Source: Tsukamurella sputi
GTDB lineage: Bacteria; Actinomycetota; Actinomycetes; Mycobacteriales; Mycobacteriaceae
Length of the DNA: 64,000 nucleotides
Reading direction: 5' to 3'
Assembly (NCBI RefSeq): GCF_007858445.1
Contig: NZ_VIGV01000001.1
Span: 62,001-126,000 of the forward strand
The first letter of the stretch is position 1, and each line of letters starts with the position of its first letter. The notes beneath the pieces were generated by a model, which had not been told where the DNA came from, did not search any database, and saw only the letters and a list, made by a program, of their open reading frames with translations. Of this stretch, positions 54,893 to 63,660 are shown piece after piece. The translations under genes and the position numbers were made by a program.

Positions 54893-55918
54893 TCAGCCCA
54901 CCAGGAGGGACCGCAGGGCGAAAGCGGACTGCTTCGGGCTCCCGTCGTAGCGGAACAGTCCGAAGTTGGCATCCATCACGGACGGGTCGGCACTCAGGTC
55001 GCGGGTGTTGAAGACGACGAAGACGCCGACCCAGCTCAGCTGTTGGGTCCGCTGAATCGCATCGACGATGATCTGGGCCTGCTGCTGCTCCGGCACGGCT
55101 ACCGCGCTGCTGCCCGTCGGTTGGCCGTACTCGGTGATCCACATCTTCTTCGCGGCATCACCGTTCGCCTGCATGATCTGGTATCCGTTGATCAGGACGC
55201 CCGATCCGCTGCTCGTGATCGGGTTGGGAAAGGTGTACGGGTGCACACCCACTGCGTCGAAGTACGGCTTCCCACCCGCCGCGTAGACGTCACGCAGGAA
55301 GGTGACATCCGGAGTACCGTCCTGCGAGCTCGACGTGCCGCCGGAGACGACGGGCTGCTGGGCACCCGCCGCACGGATTCCTTCGTAGGCCGCCTTGAGG
55401 AGGGGCACGTACGTCGCGGCCGTGGGTGGCTGCAGGTAGTGCGGGAGGTTCGGCTCGTTCCACACCTCGAAGGCGCTCACCTGCGGCGCATACCTCTGCG
55501 CGGTCGCCTGGGCGAAGGTTCCGAAGGTCCGCGGGTCGGCGGGTGGATTCCCGGTTCCCGCCGGATTCACGCCGGGAGCCTGCGCCCACACCGGCGCGGG
55601 TCCGTACAGGACCAGGAGGACCATCAGTCCGGCGTTCCGAGCGCCGGACACCGCGGCATCGACGCGACTCCAGTCGTACGACGCCGCCGAGTACGGCTGG
55701 ACGAGATTCCACGGGACCGGGATCCTCGTCAGTCTGCCGCCGACGGCCGCCGTCTTGTTCGCCTCGTCGTAAGGATTGCATCCGGGCTGCAGAGTGCAGA
55801 CGGTGGCCACACCCACCGGGATCCACACGGCCGCACGAGCCGGCACAGGACTCGCCGACATCCCGGTGACGACCAGGATGACGGCCGCGATCAATCGAGC
55901 GATGATCATCATGGTCAT
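54893..55918 (-). CDS. Secreted glycoside hydrolase (GH5/GH39-like)
   Basis: 341 residues from ATG 55918, chosen for the strong AGGAGAAGGG ribosome-binding site; an earlier ATG (55948), overlapping the SGNH stop, would add 10 charged residues. A signal peptide (MTMMIIARLIAAVILVVTG..., to ARA) precedes a TIM barrel. The acid/base Glu lies in AFEVWNEPNLPHYL and the nucleophile candidate Glu in WITEYGQPTGSSA, the spacing of clan GH-A. The substrate is likely a glycan outside the cell, perhaps the locus's own polysaccharide. It ends the surface-polysaccharide cluster. Confidence 0.85.
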   Translation of the reverse strand: MTMMIIARLIAAVILVVTGMSASPVPARAAVWIPVGVATVCTLQPGCNPYDEANKTAAVGGRLTRIPVPWNLVQPYSAASYDWSRVDAAVSGARNAGLMVLLVLYGPAPVWAQAPGVNPAGTGNPPADPRTFGTFAQATAQRYAPQVSAFEVWNEPNLPHYLQPPTAATYVPLLKAAYEGIRAAGAQQPVVSGGTSSSQDGTPDVTFLRDVYAAGGKPYFDAVGVHPYTFPNPITSSGSGVLINGYQIMQANGDAAKKMWITEYGQPTGSSAVAVPEQQQAQIIVDAIQRTQQLSWVGVFVVFNTRDLSADPSVMDANFGLFRYDGSPKQSAFALRSLLVG

Positions 55919-55947
55919 TATTCCCTTCTCCTGCTTCGAGGTCTTCA

Positions 55948-56664
55948 TTACTTCCCGAACTTCTTGATCCACGGGTAGATCCGATCCGCGAAGACCTCGT
56001 GCGCGGCGTCGGTCGGGTGGATCCCGTCGGTCCCGATGAAGTCCTTGCGCCGCTTGTCCAATTCGGGGAACCACTTCTCGGCGACGGGATCGAACACCTC
56101 CGCAGGGCAACCGCGTGCCGCGTTCTTGAGCGCTGCGGCGTTGTCGGCCACCGCCACGACCCCGGCGGCCGAACTCGGCCATGCGGGCGTGACGAGCAGG
56201 ATCTTGATGTCACGCGCGGTCGATTTCGCGGTCGCGCACAGCTCCTGGACCGCCTTGGTCAAGTCGCCCTTGGCATTGATGTCGTTCGAGCCCCCGAAGA
56301 CGACCATCGCGACCGTGTCGGCGTCGACGACGGCCTTCTCACTGTCACCGAAGGTGTGGCCGCCCTCCCCACGTGCGAGATAGCCCTGTCCCCCGTACGC
56401 GGACACGGCGAGGTCGATCGCGGCGTTCTCGCGCTGCAGTCGTGACCTGGTCCGCGCGACCCAGTTCGACTCCCCCTGCCCACCGAACTGAGTGCCCGCC
56501 GTGAAGCTGTCACCCACGATGGCGACTCGGACCCCCTGCCACGCCGGCGCCGCGGACACCGGCACCGACGACACCGGGTCGACGAACTGCGTCGCGCATC
56601 CGCTCATCAACGTGACCATCAGTACGACCGAGGTCGTTCGCACGAGCCTCCATACGCTGTACAT
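55948..56664 (-). CDS. SGNH/GDSL hydrolase lipoprotein
   Basis: 238 residues with a lipoprotein signal ending MSGC. The SGNH blocks are VAIVGDSFTAGTQFGG (Ser nucleophile), GGQGY, VVFGGSNDI with Asn, and FIGTDGIHPTDAAHEVFAD with Asp-x-x-His. Such surface esterases often remove acetyl or acyl groups from polysaccharides. GGAGGAA lies before the ATG at 56664. Its first 155 bases overlap the 3' end of the flippase gene in another frame; the signal peptide needs that region, so the overlap is probably real or marks a lost flippase stop. Confidence 0.85.
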   Translation of the reverse strand: MYSVWRLVRTTSVVLMVTLMSGCATQFVDPVSSVPVSAAPAWQGVRVAIVGDSFTAGTQFGGQGESNWVARTRSRLQRENAAIDLAVSAYGGQGYLARGEGGHTFGDSEKAVVDADTVAMVVFGGSNDINAKGDLTKAVQELCATAKSTARDIKILLVTPAWPSSAAGVVAVADNAAALKNAARGCPAEVFDPVAEKWFPELDKRRKDFIGTDGIHPTDAAHEVFADRIYPWIKKFGK

Positions 56665-57889
56665 TCGGCGGTTCCTCTCCTCCGCCGGCCCTGATCGGGT
56701 CCGGCATTGCCTGCGTGACCGCCAGCGACATCAACGCCAGCACCACGACTTCCGTGACGATCGGCGCCCATGCGACCGATCGCAGTTCTGCAGTCCTTCC
56801 GGTGGCGTAGAGCACCACCAGTCCGACCACGTTGCCGACCAGGATCGCGACGGTCGCCCGGTGCGGCCGGCCGAGAGCGAGCAATTTGACGTTCAAGCCC
56901 TGACTGTTGGCGCTCAATCCCGCCGCGACGATGCACGCGGCCACGAGAACCGTCGCGTCGCGGTACTGGGGCCCCGCCAACGCCGTGACGACCCGGGCGG
57001 CGGGCCAGCACAACGACACGATGACGACGAGGTAGATCGCGCAGCCGATCACGATCGTTCGGAAGATGCGCCGGAATCGCACCGGATCAGCGCAGCTGCG
57101 TGCCAGTTCCGGGACCAGCACCTGCGTGAGCGACGCGGTGACGAGCGTGATCGGTCCGGTGACGCGGGCCGCGAGGGCGAACGGTGCGGTCATCGCGGGA
57201 CCACCGGCAGCACCGAGCACCGGCACCTGGAGCTGGCTGATCATGGCCGCGCCCGTGAAGCCGAGGTAGCCGGTCCACCCTCGACCGAACACCGCCCTGC
57301 TTCCGACGCCGGGCGACCGTTCGGAGCGCTTGCGGGGCACGACGACCCCGAGGAGGACCGGGATCAGCGATGCCGTACCGAACACGACGAACGGCACGCG
57401 TCCCCACGCCAGCAGGCACACCGCGGCGACGAGCAGCGGTACGAGCCGATGCACCAGGATCAGCAGGTTCCCAGCGAGATCCCGGCCCATCGCGACGAGG
57501 TGCGCCTGCGCGTAGTTCAGGAGCGTGTCGCCCCAGGCGAAGACCACTCCCGCGGCGGCGATCCCGGAGATCGCGAGGGCTCCGATCGAGCCCGCACCGA
57601 GGACGACGCACACCACGCCGGTGTGCACACGATAGAGCGCAGCCGCCGTGCCGTGCACCTCCACGGGCGCACGGAGAACTCTGGTCGGCGCGCCGAATCC
57701 GACGGCGACGCCCACGATCAACGCGACCGCGTAGGCGGTCATGAATATCCCGAGCGAGTGCGGATCGGTGCCGCGCGCGAGGAGGATGAGGCAGGCACCG
57801 AGGGCGAGCGAACTCAGGAATCGCGCAGTCACCCTCCCGATCGCCGACCCCAACACGCTCCGCTTCGGCGGCGCCGAATGTCGTCCCAC
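56510..57889 (-). CDS. Wzx-type polysaccharide flippase (MATE/MOP superfamily)
   Basis: 459 residues from GTG 57889, one base after the GT2 gene. Twelve or so hydrophobic helices in paired halves: FLSSLALGACLILLARG, GVVFAWGDTLLNYAQAHLVA, GYLGFTGAAMISQLQVPVLG and ATVLVAACIVAAGLSANSQG. Wzx proteins flip lipid-linked repeat units to the outside. The hydrophobic part ends at VTQAMPDPIRAG; the last 60 residues are a Gly/Arg/Ala tail that translates the start of the SGNH gene in another frame. The flippase stop may have been lost, or the tail is a harmless extension. Confidence 0.82.
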   Translation of the reverse strand: MGRHSAPPKRSVLGSAIGRVTARFLSSLALGACLILLARGTDPHSLGIFMTAYAVALIVGVAVGFGAPTRVLRAPVEVHGTAAALYRVHTGVVCVVLGAGSIGALAISGIAAAGVVFAWGDTLLNYAQAHLVAMGRDLAGNLLILVHRLVPLLVAAVCLLAWGRVPFVVFGTASLIPVLLGVVVPRKRSERSPGVGSRAVFGRGWTGYLGFTGAAMISQLQVPVLGAAGGPAMTAPFALAARVTGPITLVTASLTQVLVPELARSCADPVRFRRIFRTIVIGCAIYLVVIVSLCWPAARVVTALAGPQYRDATVLVAACIVAAGLSANSQGLNVKLLALGRPHRATVAILVGNVVGLVVLYATGRTAELRSVAWAPIVTEVVVLALMSLAVTQAMPDPIRAGGGEEPPNVQRMEARANDLGRTDGHVDERMRDAVRRPGVVGAGVRGAGVAGGPSRHRG

Positions 57890-57890
57890 G

Positions 57891-58730
57891 TCAGCGCCGA
57901 ACCACCGACTTGCGCACCGCGCGATATGCCGGAGAGAGCCGCAGGCGGAAGATCGGGACCGCCGCCAGATGCATCCCCGTGCACAACAGGGCGGACGCTT
58001 TGAGCGTCGGCGTATCGGCGTGCGCCATACGCACCTCGTGGCTCTCCGACACGAACTCCCGCCACAGATTCGCCGACTTCGACACCTCGTGGAATCGCAG
58101 CGCTCCGATGACCCGGTCGAGCACGACCTGCCGCGGGTGAGCGTCGGCCATCCGCAGTTGCAGTTCCAGGTCCATCATCGTGTTCAACCGGGCGTCGAAT
58201 CCGCCCACCTGTCGCAGGAATTCCGTACGCATCGCGATCGACCCGGAGAACGCGGCGCACCCCTTGCCGACCAGGTGCGACCGGGTCAGCTCATGGCCTG
58301 GATAGTCGTCGACCACGTCGCCCTCGGCACGGAGTATCTGATTCGCCCCGACCACCAGGTCGAGTTCCTGCCGGTTCGAGACGGCTGCGCGCACGGCGTC
58401 GAGCGCTCCCCCGACGAGGACATCATCGGCGTTGAGCCACACGCACCACTGTCCCCGTGCCCGCGCCAGGCACCGGTTGAGCGCATCGCTCTGCCCATCG
58501 TCCTTCTCGTGGACCACCCGGACGCGGGGGTCGGCGGCGGCCCATGCGGCGAACACCGCGACGGAGCCGTCATCCGAGTTCGCATCCTGCACGACGAGCT
58601 CGTCGTGGGGACCCAGCTGGTCCACGGCGCTCCGGATCGCCGCCTCGAGGAAGCGTCCGGGGTTGTACGCGGGCATGAGTACCGAGATCGTCGGAGCCGT
58701 CCGGCCTTCCTCATCGGTCATCGTCTTCAC
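57891..58730 (-). CDS. Glycosyltransferase family 2
   Basis: 279 residues. GT-A fold: ISVLMPAYNPGRFLEAAIRSAV at the N-terminus, VVQDANSDDGSVAVF, and the metal-binding NADDVLVGG. DDGQSDALNRCLARARGQWC is typical of transferases for surface polysaccharides; the C-terminal part includes RGFGGFDARLNTMMDLELQL-like acceptor-side residues (GGFDARLNTMMDLELQL). The donor and acceptor sugars are unknown. It overlaps the WcaF-like gene by 20 bases. Confidence 0.9.
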   Translation of the reverse strand: MKTMTDEEGRTAPTISVLMPAYNPGRFLEAAIRSAVDQLGPHDELVVQDANSDDGSVAVFAAWAAADPRVRVVHEKDDGQSDALNRCLARARGQWCVWLNADDVLVGGALDAVRAAVSNRQELDLVVGANQILRAEGDVVDDYPGHELTRSHLVGKGCAAFSGSIAMRTEFLRQVGGFDARLNTMMDLELQLRMADAHPRQVVLDRVIGALRFHEVSKSANLWREFVSESHEVRMAHADTPTLKASALLCTGMHLAAVPIFRLRLSPAYRAVRKSVVRR

Positions 58731-59283
58731 CTTTCATGCGAGTCGCCGCGGGACGGACGGCAGGGATGTCCCGAGCCGCGACCTCACCGGCCCTGACCAC
58801 GGCATTGGTACCGACGGTGACGCCGGAGAGGACGGTGGCACCCAGCGCGACCCACGCACCGTCGCCGATCGTCACGGGGCGATCGACCTCGGGGAAGTCG
58901 GGACGCCGTGGATCGTGACTCGCCGCGCAGAGCACCGCCCCCTGGGAGATGCACACGTGCGATCCGATCCGGACGGGAGCCTTGTCGATGATCCAGACGC
59001 CTTCGCCGACCCAGGTGTGATCACCGAGTTCGAGGAACCACGGGAGTTCGATCCGGACCCGGTGCCGCACGATGCATCCGTCGCCGATCACGGCACCGAA
59101 CGCGCGGAGGACCGCTATCCGTGCCCGATTGGGGAACCACCAGCGCATGAGTACGGTTCCCGACACCGCGAGCCACAGGCACCGCACCATCACCGAGCGG
59201 CCGCGATCGATCCCGGATCCGTCGAAGCTCGCCAGATCTCGGAACACGTCGGGCCGGCGGGGACCGGCCTCGGGGCCACTCAT
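58711..59283 (-). CDS. WcaF-like hexapeptide acyltransferase
   Basis: 190 residues. Left-handed beta-helix hexapeptide repeats fill the C-terminal two thirds (GAVIGDGCIVRHRVRI, LGDHTWVGEGVWII, IGSHVCISQGAVLCAASHD), with the trimer-face His-Asp in ASHDPRRPDFP typical of WcaF/NodL-type O-acetyltransferases. It should acetylate a sugar of the polysaccharide unit. Neighbouring GT2 and the Wzz-like gene overlap it at both ends. Confidence 0.88.
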   Translation of the reverse strand: MSGPEAGPRRPDVFRDLASFDGSGIDRGRSVMVRCLWLAVSGTVLMRWWFPNRARIAVLRAFGAVIGDGCIVRHRVRIELPWFLELGDHTWVGEGVWIIDKAPVRIGSHVCISQGAVLCAASHDPRRPDFPEVDRPVTIGDGAWVALGATVLSGVTVGTNAVVRAGEVAARDIPAVRPAATRMKGEDDDR

Positions 59284-59894
59284 CGCCGCTTCCGCCGCGG
59301 GAGTCGGAATCGTTCGGGGATCAGGAGAGCGAGGACCAACCCGCCGAGGAGACCGCCTCCGGCGTAGAGACCGAAGGTCACCGGATCGAACTTCGGCACC
59401 GTCGTGACCCCGCTCGCCGCAGGCTGGAGCAGCACGAGTCCGATCGACGGCGGACCGGATCTGATGGGCTTCTCGACGAGAGTCGCCGTGGCGACCATCT
59501 GATCGGCGAGGGCCTGCGCCTTCGCCGCCGCCACGGCCGGATCGCCCGCGGTTGCGGAGATGTCGAGTAGCACGGTGTCCGGTGGGTTGGACACCACGAC
59601 CGCCGAACCGAGGTCCGAGGCGGTGGTGCCGGTCGTGACCCGTTTCGCGGCCTGGCGCAGGACGTCCTCACTGGTGGCCAGAGCGGCGTACGTGCGCACT
59701 CGCGACTTGGCCGCCAGGTCGCCCTGACTCGCGGTGGCAACGTCCTGTGCGGACGTGGCGACGAAGAGCCTCGCGGTCGCCCGGTAGGACTGCTCGCCGG
59801 TGAGTGCGAGTGCAGCCGCGACCGCCGCGCCGATCACGGCGCAGAGCAGGATCAACACGATCCTGCGGCGGACGAGGTTGATCATCATGTCCAT
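59280..59894 (-). CDS. Wzz-like chain-length determinant protein
   Basis: 204 residues from ATG 59894, overlapping wzy. N-terminal helix (IVLILLCAVIGAAVAAALAL), a long periplasm-side alpha/beta region (YRATARLFVATSAQDV, AKSRVRTYAALATSEDVL) and a C-terminal helix (FGLYAGGGLLGGLVLALLI) give the Wzz topology. There is no cytoplasmic tyrosine kinase domain. The family sets the length of polysaccharide chains or acts as a copolymerase. It is one of two such proteins in the cluster. Confidence 0.82.
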   Translation of the reverse strand: MDMMINLVRRRIVLILLCAVIGAAVAAALALTGEQSYRATARLFVATSAQDVATASQGDLAAKSRVRTYAALATSEDVLRQAAKRVTTGTTASDLGSAVVVSNPPDTVLLDISATAGDPAVAAAKAQALADQMVATATLVEKPIRSGPPSIGLVLLQPAASGVTTVPKFDPVTFGLYAGGGLLGGLVLALLIPERFRLPRRKRR

Positions 59895-61216
59895 GGGTCT
59901 CCCGGTGTCGTGGCCGCCACGGTCGTGGCTGCCGGTATCAGTCGTTCGATGTCGCGATCGGAGGGTTCCCCGATCGGTGGAGCGGGGCCATGAGCCGGGA
60001 CCGGACCGCCGCCGACGAGCAGAGGCAGCACCGCGACGAACGGCGCGATCCCGAGGAAGTAGGGGACGAACAGCGACTCCAGTGCACCGATCCCCAGCAA
60101 TGTGCAGAGGTACAGGCCGATCGCAGCACGATCGTCGGCGTCGCTGCGCCACAGGTGCAGCACCATCGCGGCGGCCATCACGGCGACCCCCCAGAGCCCG
60201 ACCGACACCGTCGTGTCCAGCCAGATGTTGTGTGGCGAGTAGTTCGCGTCATCGACCGAGGTCAGTCCGAACTTCTCCCACGCCGTCGGTCCGGATCCGA
60301 AGACCGGGTGATCGACGATGAACTCCTTCGCTCGATTCCACAGCGTTCCGCGGAACGTGAACGCCTCGTTCCCGTACACCATCAGCGCGGGCACCAGTGA
60401 CCCTGCGAGACAACCGAGGAGGCCCACCCCCACGATCGCCGACCGGGTGCGCTGCGAAGCACTCGCCGCGAGCGCGACGTACCCGGCTGTGGCCACCGCG
60501 ACGCCGATCAACGCGGAGCGGGATCCGGCGAGCTCGCAGATGCTCAGGACGCCGACCACAGTGAGAACGGCGCGGACGACACCTGCGCGGTGCAGCGCGA
60601 ACGGTAGGAGCATGGCGGCGTACAGGCCCAGGATGTTCCCGTTCCCGGCGAACGGCGAAGTGAGGACGCGCCCGGCGATACCGCACTTGTCCGCTCGGCA
60701 TTCGCTGATCACGGCCGGGTTCACCACGACGGCCACCAGTACGGACACCGCCGTCCACACCAGGGCGATCCGGCATCCGACCATGATCGCCTGCGCCGGA
60801 ACGCGCTCGGCCGATATCAATGCGGCCGACAGGAGCACGGCGGCCATGCCCCACCGGATGATGTCGCTGGAGTTCTTCGGAGCGAGCACGACCGACAGCA
60901 GGGTGAGCACGCTGACGGCGGCCATCAGGACCGACGCCCGAACAGGGCGCGCGTGCGGCGAGTTCAGATTCTGCACCAGTATCGTCACCCCCGCCGCCAT
61001 GGCCGGGCCGTACCAGATCACGGGGTAGTAGGACGGTGCCGCACCGCCGAAGAGCAGTGGACCGAACAGGAAGGTCCACGACACGGGCCACGCGGTGAGG
61101 AGCACCGTCATCACCGCCGCCCGGCGTTGCGCGCCGGGCGGAAGCCACAGGGTGGACCACGGCAGAAGCGCTCCTACGAGGAGGAGCGCCGCCGCGGCCG
61201 CGAGGAGGAGGACCAT
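59885..61216 (-). CDS. O-antigen ligase/polymerase family (Wzy-like)
   Basis: 443 residues, about 10-12 transmembrane helices. The Wzy_C/O-antigen ligase motif is FGSGPTAWEKFGLTSVDDAN with the NIWLDTTVSVGLWG segment and the conserved loop FAGNGNILGLYAAM and AGSRSALIGV. It should polymerise exported repeat units. Ends in an Ala/Pro-rich tail. The stop overlaps the second Wzz-like gene by 10 bases. Confidence 0.85.
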   Translation of the reverse strand: MVLLLAAAAALLLVGALLPWSTLWLPPGAQRRAAVMTVLLTAWPVSWTFLFGPLLFGGAAPSYYPVIWYGPAMAAGVTILVQNLNSPHARPVRASVLMAAVSVLTLLSVVLAPKNSSDIIRWGMAAVLLSAALISAERVPAQAIMVGCRIALVWTAVSVLVAVVVNPAVISECRADKCGIAGRVLTSPFAGNGNILGLYAAMLLPFALHRAGVVRAVLTVVGVLSICELAGSRSALIGVAVATAGYVALAASASQRTRSAIVGVGLLGCLAGSLVPALMVYGNEAFTFRGTLWNRAKEFIVDHPVFGSGPTAWEKFGLTSVDDANYSPHNIWLDTTVSVGLWGVAVMAAAMVLHLWRSDADDRAAIGLYLCTLLGIGALESLFVPYFLGIAPFVAVLPLLVGGGPVPAHGPAPPIGEPSDRDIERLIPAATTVAATTPGDPWT

Positions 61217-61218
61217 GC

Positions 61219-61953
61219 TCAGTCCGCCACCTCGGCGGTCGCGTCCGACCGGGCCGCTGCCGCCCGGCGTACGGGCGTGTCCAACTCAGTGCGGCTCATC
61301 CACTTCGCATCCCGCAATTCCTTGACGAATCGCGCGGGATTGCCCGCATACACCCCTTCCTTTCCTCCGGTGTCACCGCGCATCAGCACCCCACCCGCGG
61401 CGAGTACGGATCGTGGGGGGACGTGCGCGTCCTTGAGCACCAGCGCTCGGGTCGCCGTCAATCCGTACTCGCCGATGGAGATCCGCCCGATGCTCGGCTC
61501 GTTGCGGCGCAGGTCGATCTCGTGCGACTGCAGGATCGACTGCACGCCACCGATCGCGCCCATCCGGTGGATCCGGATCTCGCCGGAGCAATCGAGGTAG
61601 TGCCTACTGGTCACTCCCGATTCGGGATCGAGGATGAGCCTTCCGGCCCACGGGTGATCCTGCTGGAAGTCCGGATGCGCGGTCACGGAGTTGAGGTTCC
61701 CGAAGAAGCATCCGGCTCCGACCCGCACCTCTGCCATGTTGCGGAACGTGTTCAAGGAACCCACTCGAGCCCCCTGCGCCACGCGGAGCGGACCGCACGC
61801 GACGACGACGTTAGGACCGATCGTCACATCGGCGTGGATGTCGTTGCCGAGCGCATTGAGCAGTCGGGTCTTCAGTCGCGAGCCGGGCAGCAGCCATACG
61901 ATCAGGGCCACCAACCCCGACCGGTCCTCGGGCTTACGAAGTACGAGTGCCAC
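61219..61953 (-). CDS. Hexapeptide-repeat acyltransferase
   Basis: 244 residues. Left-handed beta-helix repeats: IHADVTIGPNVVVACGPL, VGSLNTFRNMAEVRVGAG, IGGVQSILQSHEIDL, ISIGEYGLTATRAL, and a Gly-rich loop near the end of the helix (LAAGGVLMRGDTGGKEGVYAGNP). The His in SHEI is placed as the catalytic His of the family. It is probably a second O-acetyl- or acyltransferase of the pathway. It ends next to wzy and overlaps the first Wzz-like gene. Confidence 0.82.
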   Translation of the reverse strand: MALVLRKPEDRSGLVALIVWLLPGSRLKTRLLNALGNDIHADVTIGPNVVVACGPLRVAQGARVGSLNTFRNMAEVRVGAGCFFGNLNSVTAHPDFQQDHPWAGRLILDPESGVTSRHYLDCSGEIRIHRMGAIGGVQSILQSHEIDLRRNEPSIGRISIGEYGLTATRALVLKDAHVPPRSVLAAGGVLMRGDTGGKEGVYAGNPARFVKELRDAKWMSRTELDTPVRRAAAARSDATAEVAD

Positions 61954-62533
61954 GATGTGTCCTCCTTGTTCGGATGATCGGAAGTCCCAGTGCCCAGGCG
62001 ATGACCGCTCCGGCGAGGGTGTACTGCGCCACGGTGAGCGACGGGGGCAAGGCGTCCGGGCGCTCGGGCGGTACGGCGGCGGCCGCGACGGTGGCGCGCA
62101 CGTCCACGCCGTGTTCTCGTTCTCCGATCACTTCGGCGAGCGACTCCGCGACGGAGTTCGCCAGCGCCGCGGCGATCAATGCGGAACCGTCGACCGCACT
62201 GATGGTCAGCACCGCGGTCTTCTTCGCGGCGGTGCCCGTATGGATGCGCGCGGCGAGTTCGTCGGGCGAGACACCGAGGTGTTTGTCGGCGACCACGCGG
62301 GTGAGGAAGCTCTTCGAGCGCACGATCGCGTCGTACTCGGGGATCCGCCACACGCCGTACGAGCTCTGGAACACCGAACTCGGATCGGAGGTCACGTCAT
62401 TCGCAGAGGTGACGACGTAGGCGGTGGCCTCGTACTCCCGCGTGCCGAATCGATCGACGGCCACGCCGGCCGACGCGCCGAGGAGAACCCCGACGGCGAT
62501 CACGAGGCACACAAGGACCGAAGGCGGCTTCAT
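61934..62533 (-). CDS. Wzz-like chain-length/capsule-export protein
   Basis: 199 residues from ATG 62533, overlapping the GT4 gene's stop codon (ATGA). An N-terminal helix (SVLVCLVIAVGVLLGASAGV), periplasmic part (SFLTRVVADKHLGVSPDEL, ALANSVAESLAEVIGE) and a C-terminal helix (YTLAGAVIAWALGLPII) resemble Wzz/Wzc N-terminal halves without the kinase. The extracytoplasmic domain is short. Role inferred from cluster context: chain length or export. Confidence 0.75.
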   Translation of the reverse strand: MKPPSVLVCLVIAVGVLLGASAGVAVDRFGTREYEATAYVVTSANDVTSDPSSVFQSSYGVWRIPEYDAIVRSKSFLTRVVADKHLGVSPDELAARIHTGTAAKKTAVLTISAVDGSALIAAALANSVAESLAEVIGEREHGVDVRATVAAAAVPPERPDALPPSLTVAQYTLAGAVIAWALGLPIIRTRRTHRGTRTS

Positions 62534-63660
62534 CGTCGTACCACCGACTCGTCCGTCTGCGCGTCGCGGACCCGGTCGTAGATCGCCTCCAGACGCTCGG
62601 CGATCGTCACCATGCCGAAGCGCTCGCGGGCGATGATCGCGCCCCTGGCACCCATGGCCGTGGCCACGGCGGGATCGCGGAGCATGGCCGTGACGCCCGC
62701 GCGCAGTCCTTCCCTCGACTCGTCCACGACGATGCCGCAACCGCCGGCACGGACGACCGGGGCCAGGCCACAACTCTCGGTGATCACGACGGGACGGCCG
62801 ACGGCCATCGCCTCGAGCACGGCCATCGGGTACGGCTCGTCGACGGACGGCAACACGTAGACGGACGCACGAGCGAGTCGATCCGAGACCTCTTGCGGAT
62901 CGACGGCGCCCTCGACGCGAACCACGGATCCGGCGGCGGCGACGACCGCGGATCGCCGGCCGCCGTCGGGCCCCGCCACCGTGAACACCGCGTCCGCACC
63001 AGTAGCTGCCAGCTCCCGAGCGATGTCTACGAAGAGTTCGGGGCGCTTGCGCTCGTGCAGGCGCGCGAGGAACAGGACCTCGGGCGGCATCGCGGCACGG
63101 ACACCGGTACGGGGCTCCGGCACCCCGTTCGGCATCTCCAAGAACGCCAGCTCGCCCGGGATCGCGGCGGCCAGGTCGCGGCGTTCCGTATCGGTCAGAT
63201 GCAGGACCGCGCCCGCCGCCCGGAGCGCCGGCCCGGTGAGCGTTCGGTCGAGGGGCGCTGCGAGCGGATTCTCGCTCCGATCGATCATGCCGTGCGTCTG
63301 CGCGACGGTCGGCATGCCCGTGACCTGTGCCAGACGCAGAGCCGGCAGGGTGATCAGGTCTCGCGCGAGGTGCACGTGCACCACGTCGAACTCCGCACGC
63401 GCACGTGCCAGCAGTCGGAGGATCCCCGGCGCCGCGAGGCCCGCGAAACCTGCACCGGGAAGTACTCGCCGGGCGGGGTACAGCCGAGCCGGCACGCCGT
63501 CGACATCCGTGGGGCGCGTGGCGTACCCCTCCGCGCCACCGGCAAGGATCACGTCGTGGCCGCGCGCGCGAAGCGCTCGGCACTGGTTGACGGCCACCCT
63601 CGTGGGCCCGCCGTACGCGCCGTCGGGACTGAAGAGGGTCGCGATCTGGAGGATTCTCAT
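62530..63660 (-). CDS. Glycosyltransferase family 4
   Basis: 376 residues from ATG 63660, overlapping the preceding stop by 4 bases; a GTG at 63669 is 3 codons earlier. GT-B fold: ILQIATLFSPDGAYGGPTRVAV near the start, VLFLARLHERKRPELFVDIA and E-x7-E motif with ESCGLAPVVRAGG at the donor site (the loop before it reads EPYPMAVLEAMAVGRPVV). It adds a sugar to the growing repeat unit, probably early in the sequence. Donor unknown. Confidence 0.9.
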   Translation of the reverse strand: MRILQIATLFSPDGAYGGPTRVAVNQCRALRARGHDVILAGGAEGYATRPTDVDGVPARLYPARRVLPGAGFAGLAAPGILRLLARARAEFDVVHVHLARDLITLPALRLAQVTGMPTVAQTHGMIDRSENPLAAPLDRTLTGPALRAAGAVLHLTDTERRDLAAAIPGELAFLEMPNGVPEPRTGVRAAMPPEVLFLARLHERKRPELFVDIARELAATGADAVFTVAGPDGGRRSAVVAAAGSVVRVEGAVDPQEVSDRLARASVYVLPSVDEPYPMAVLEAMAVGRPVVITESCGLAPVVRAGGCGIVVDESREGLRAGVTAMLRDPAVATAMGARGAIIARERFGMVTIAERLEAIYDRVRDAQTDESVVRR

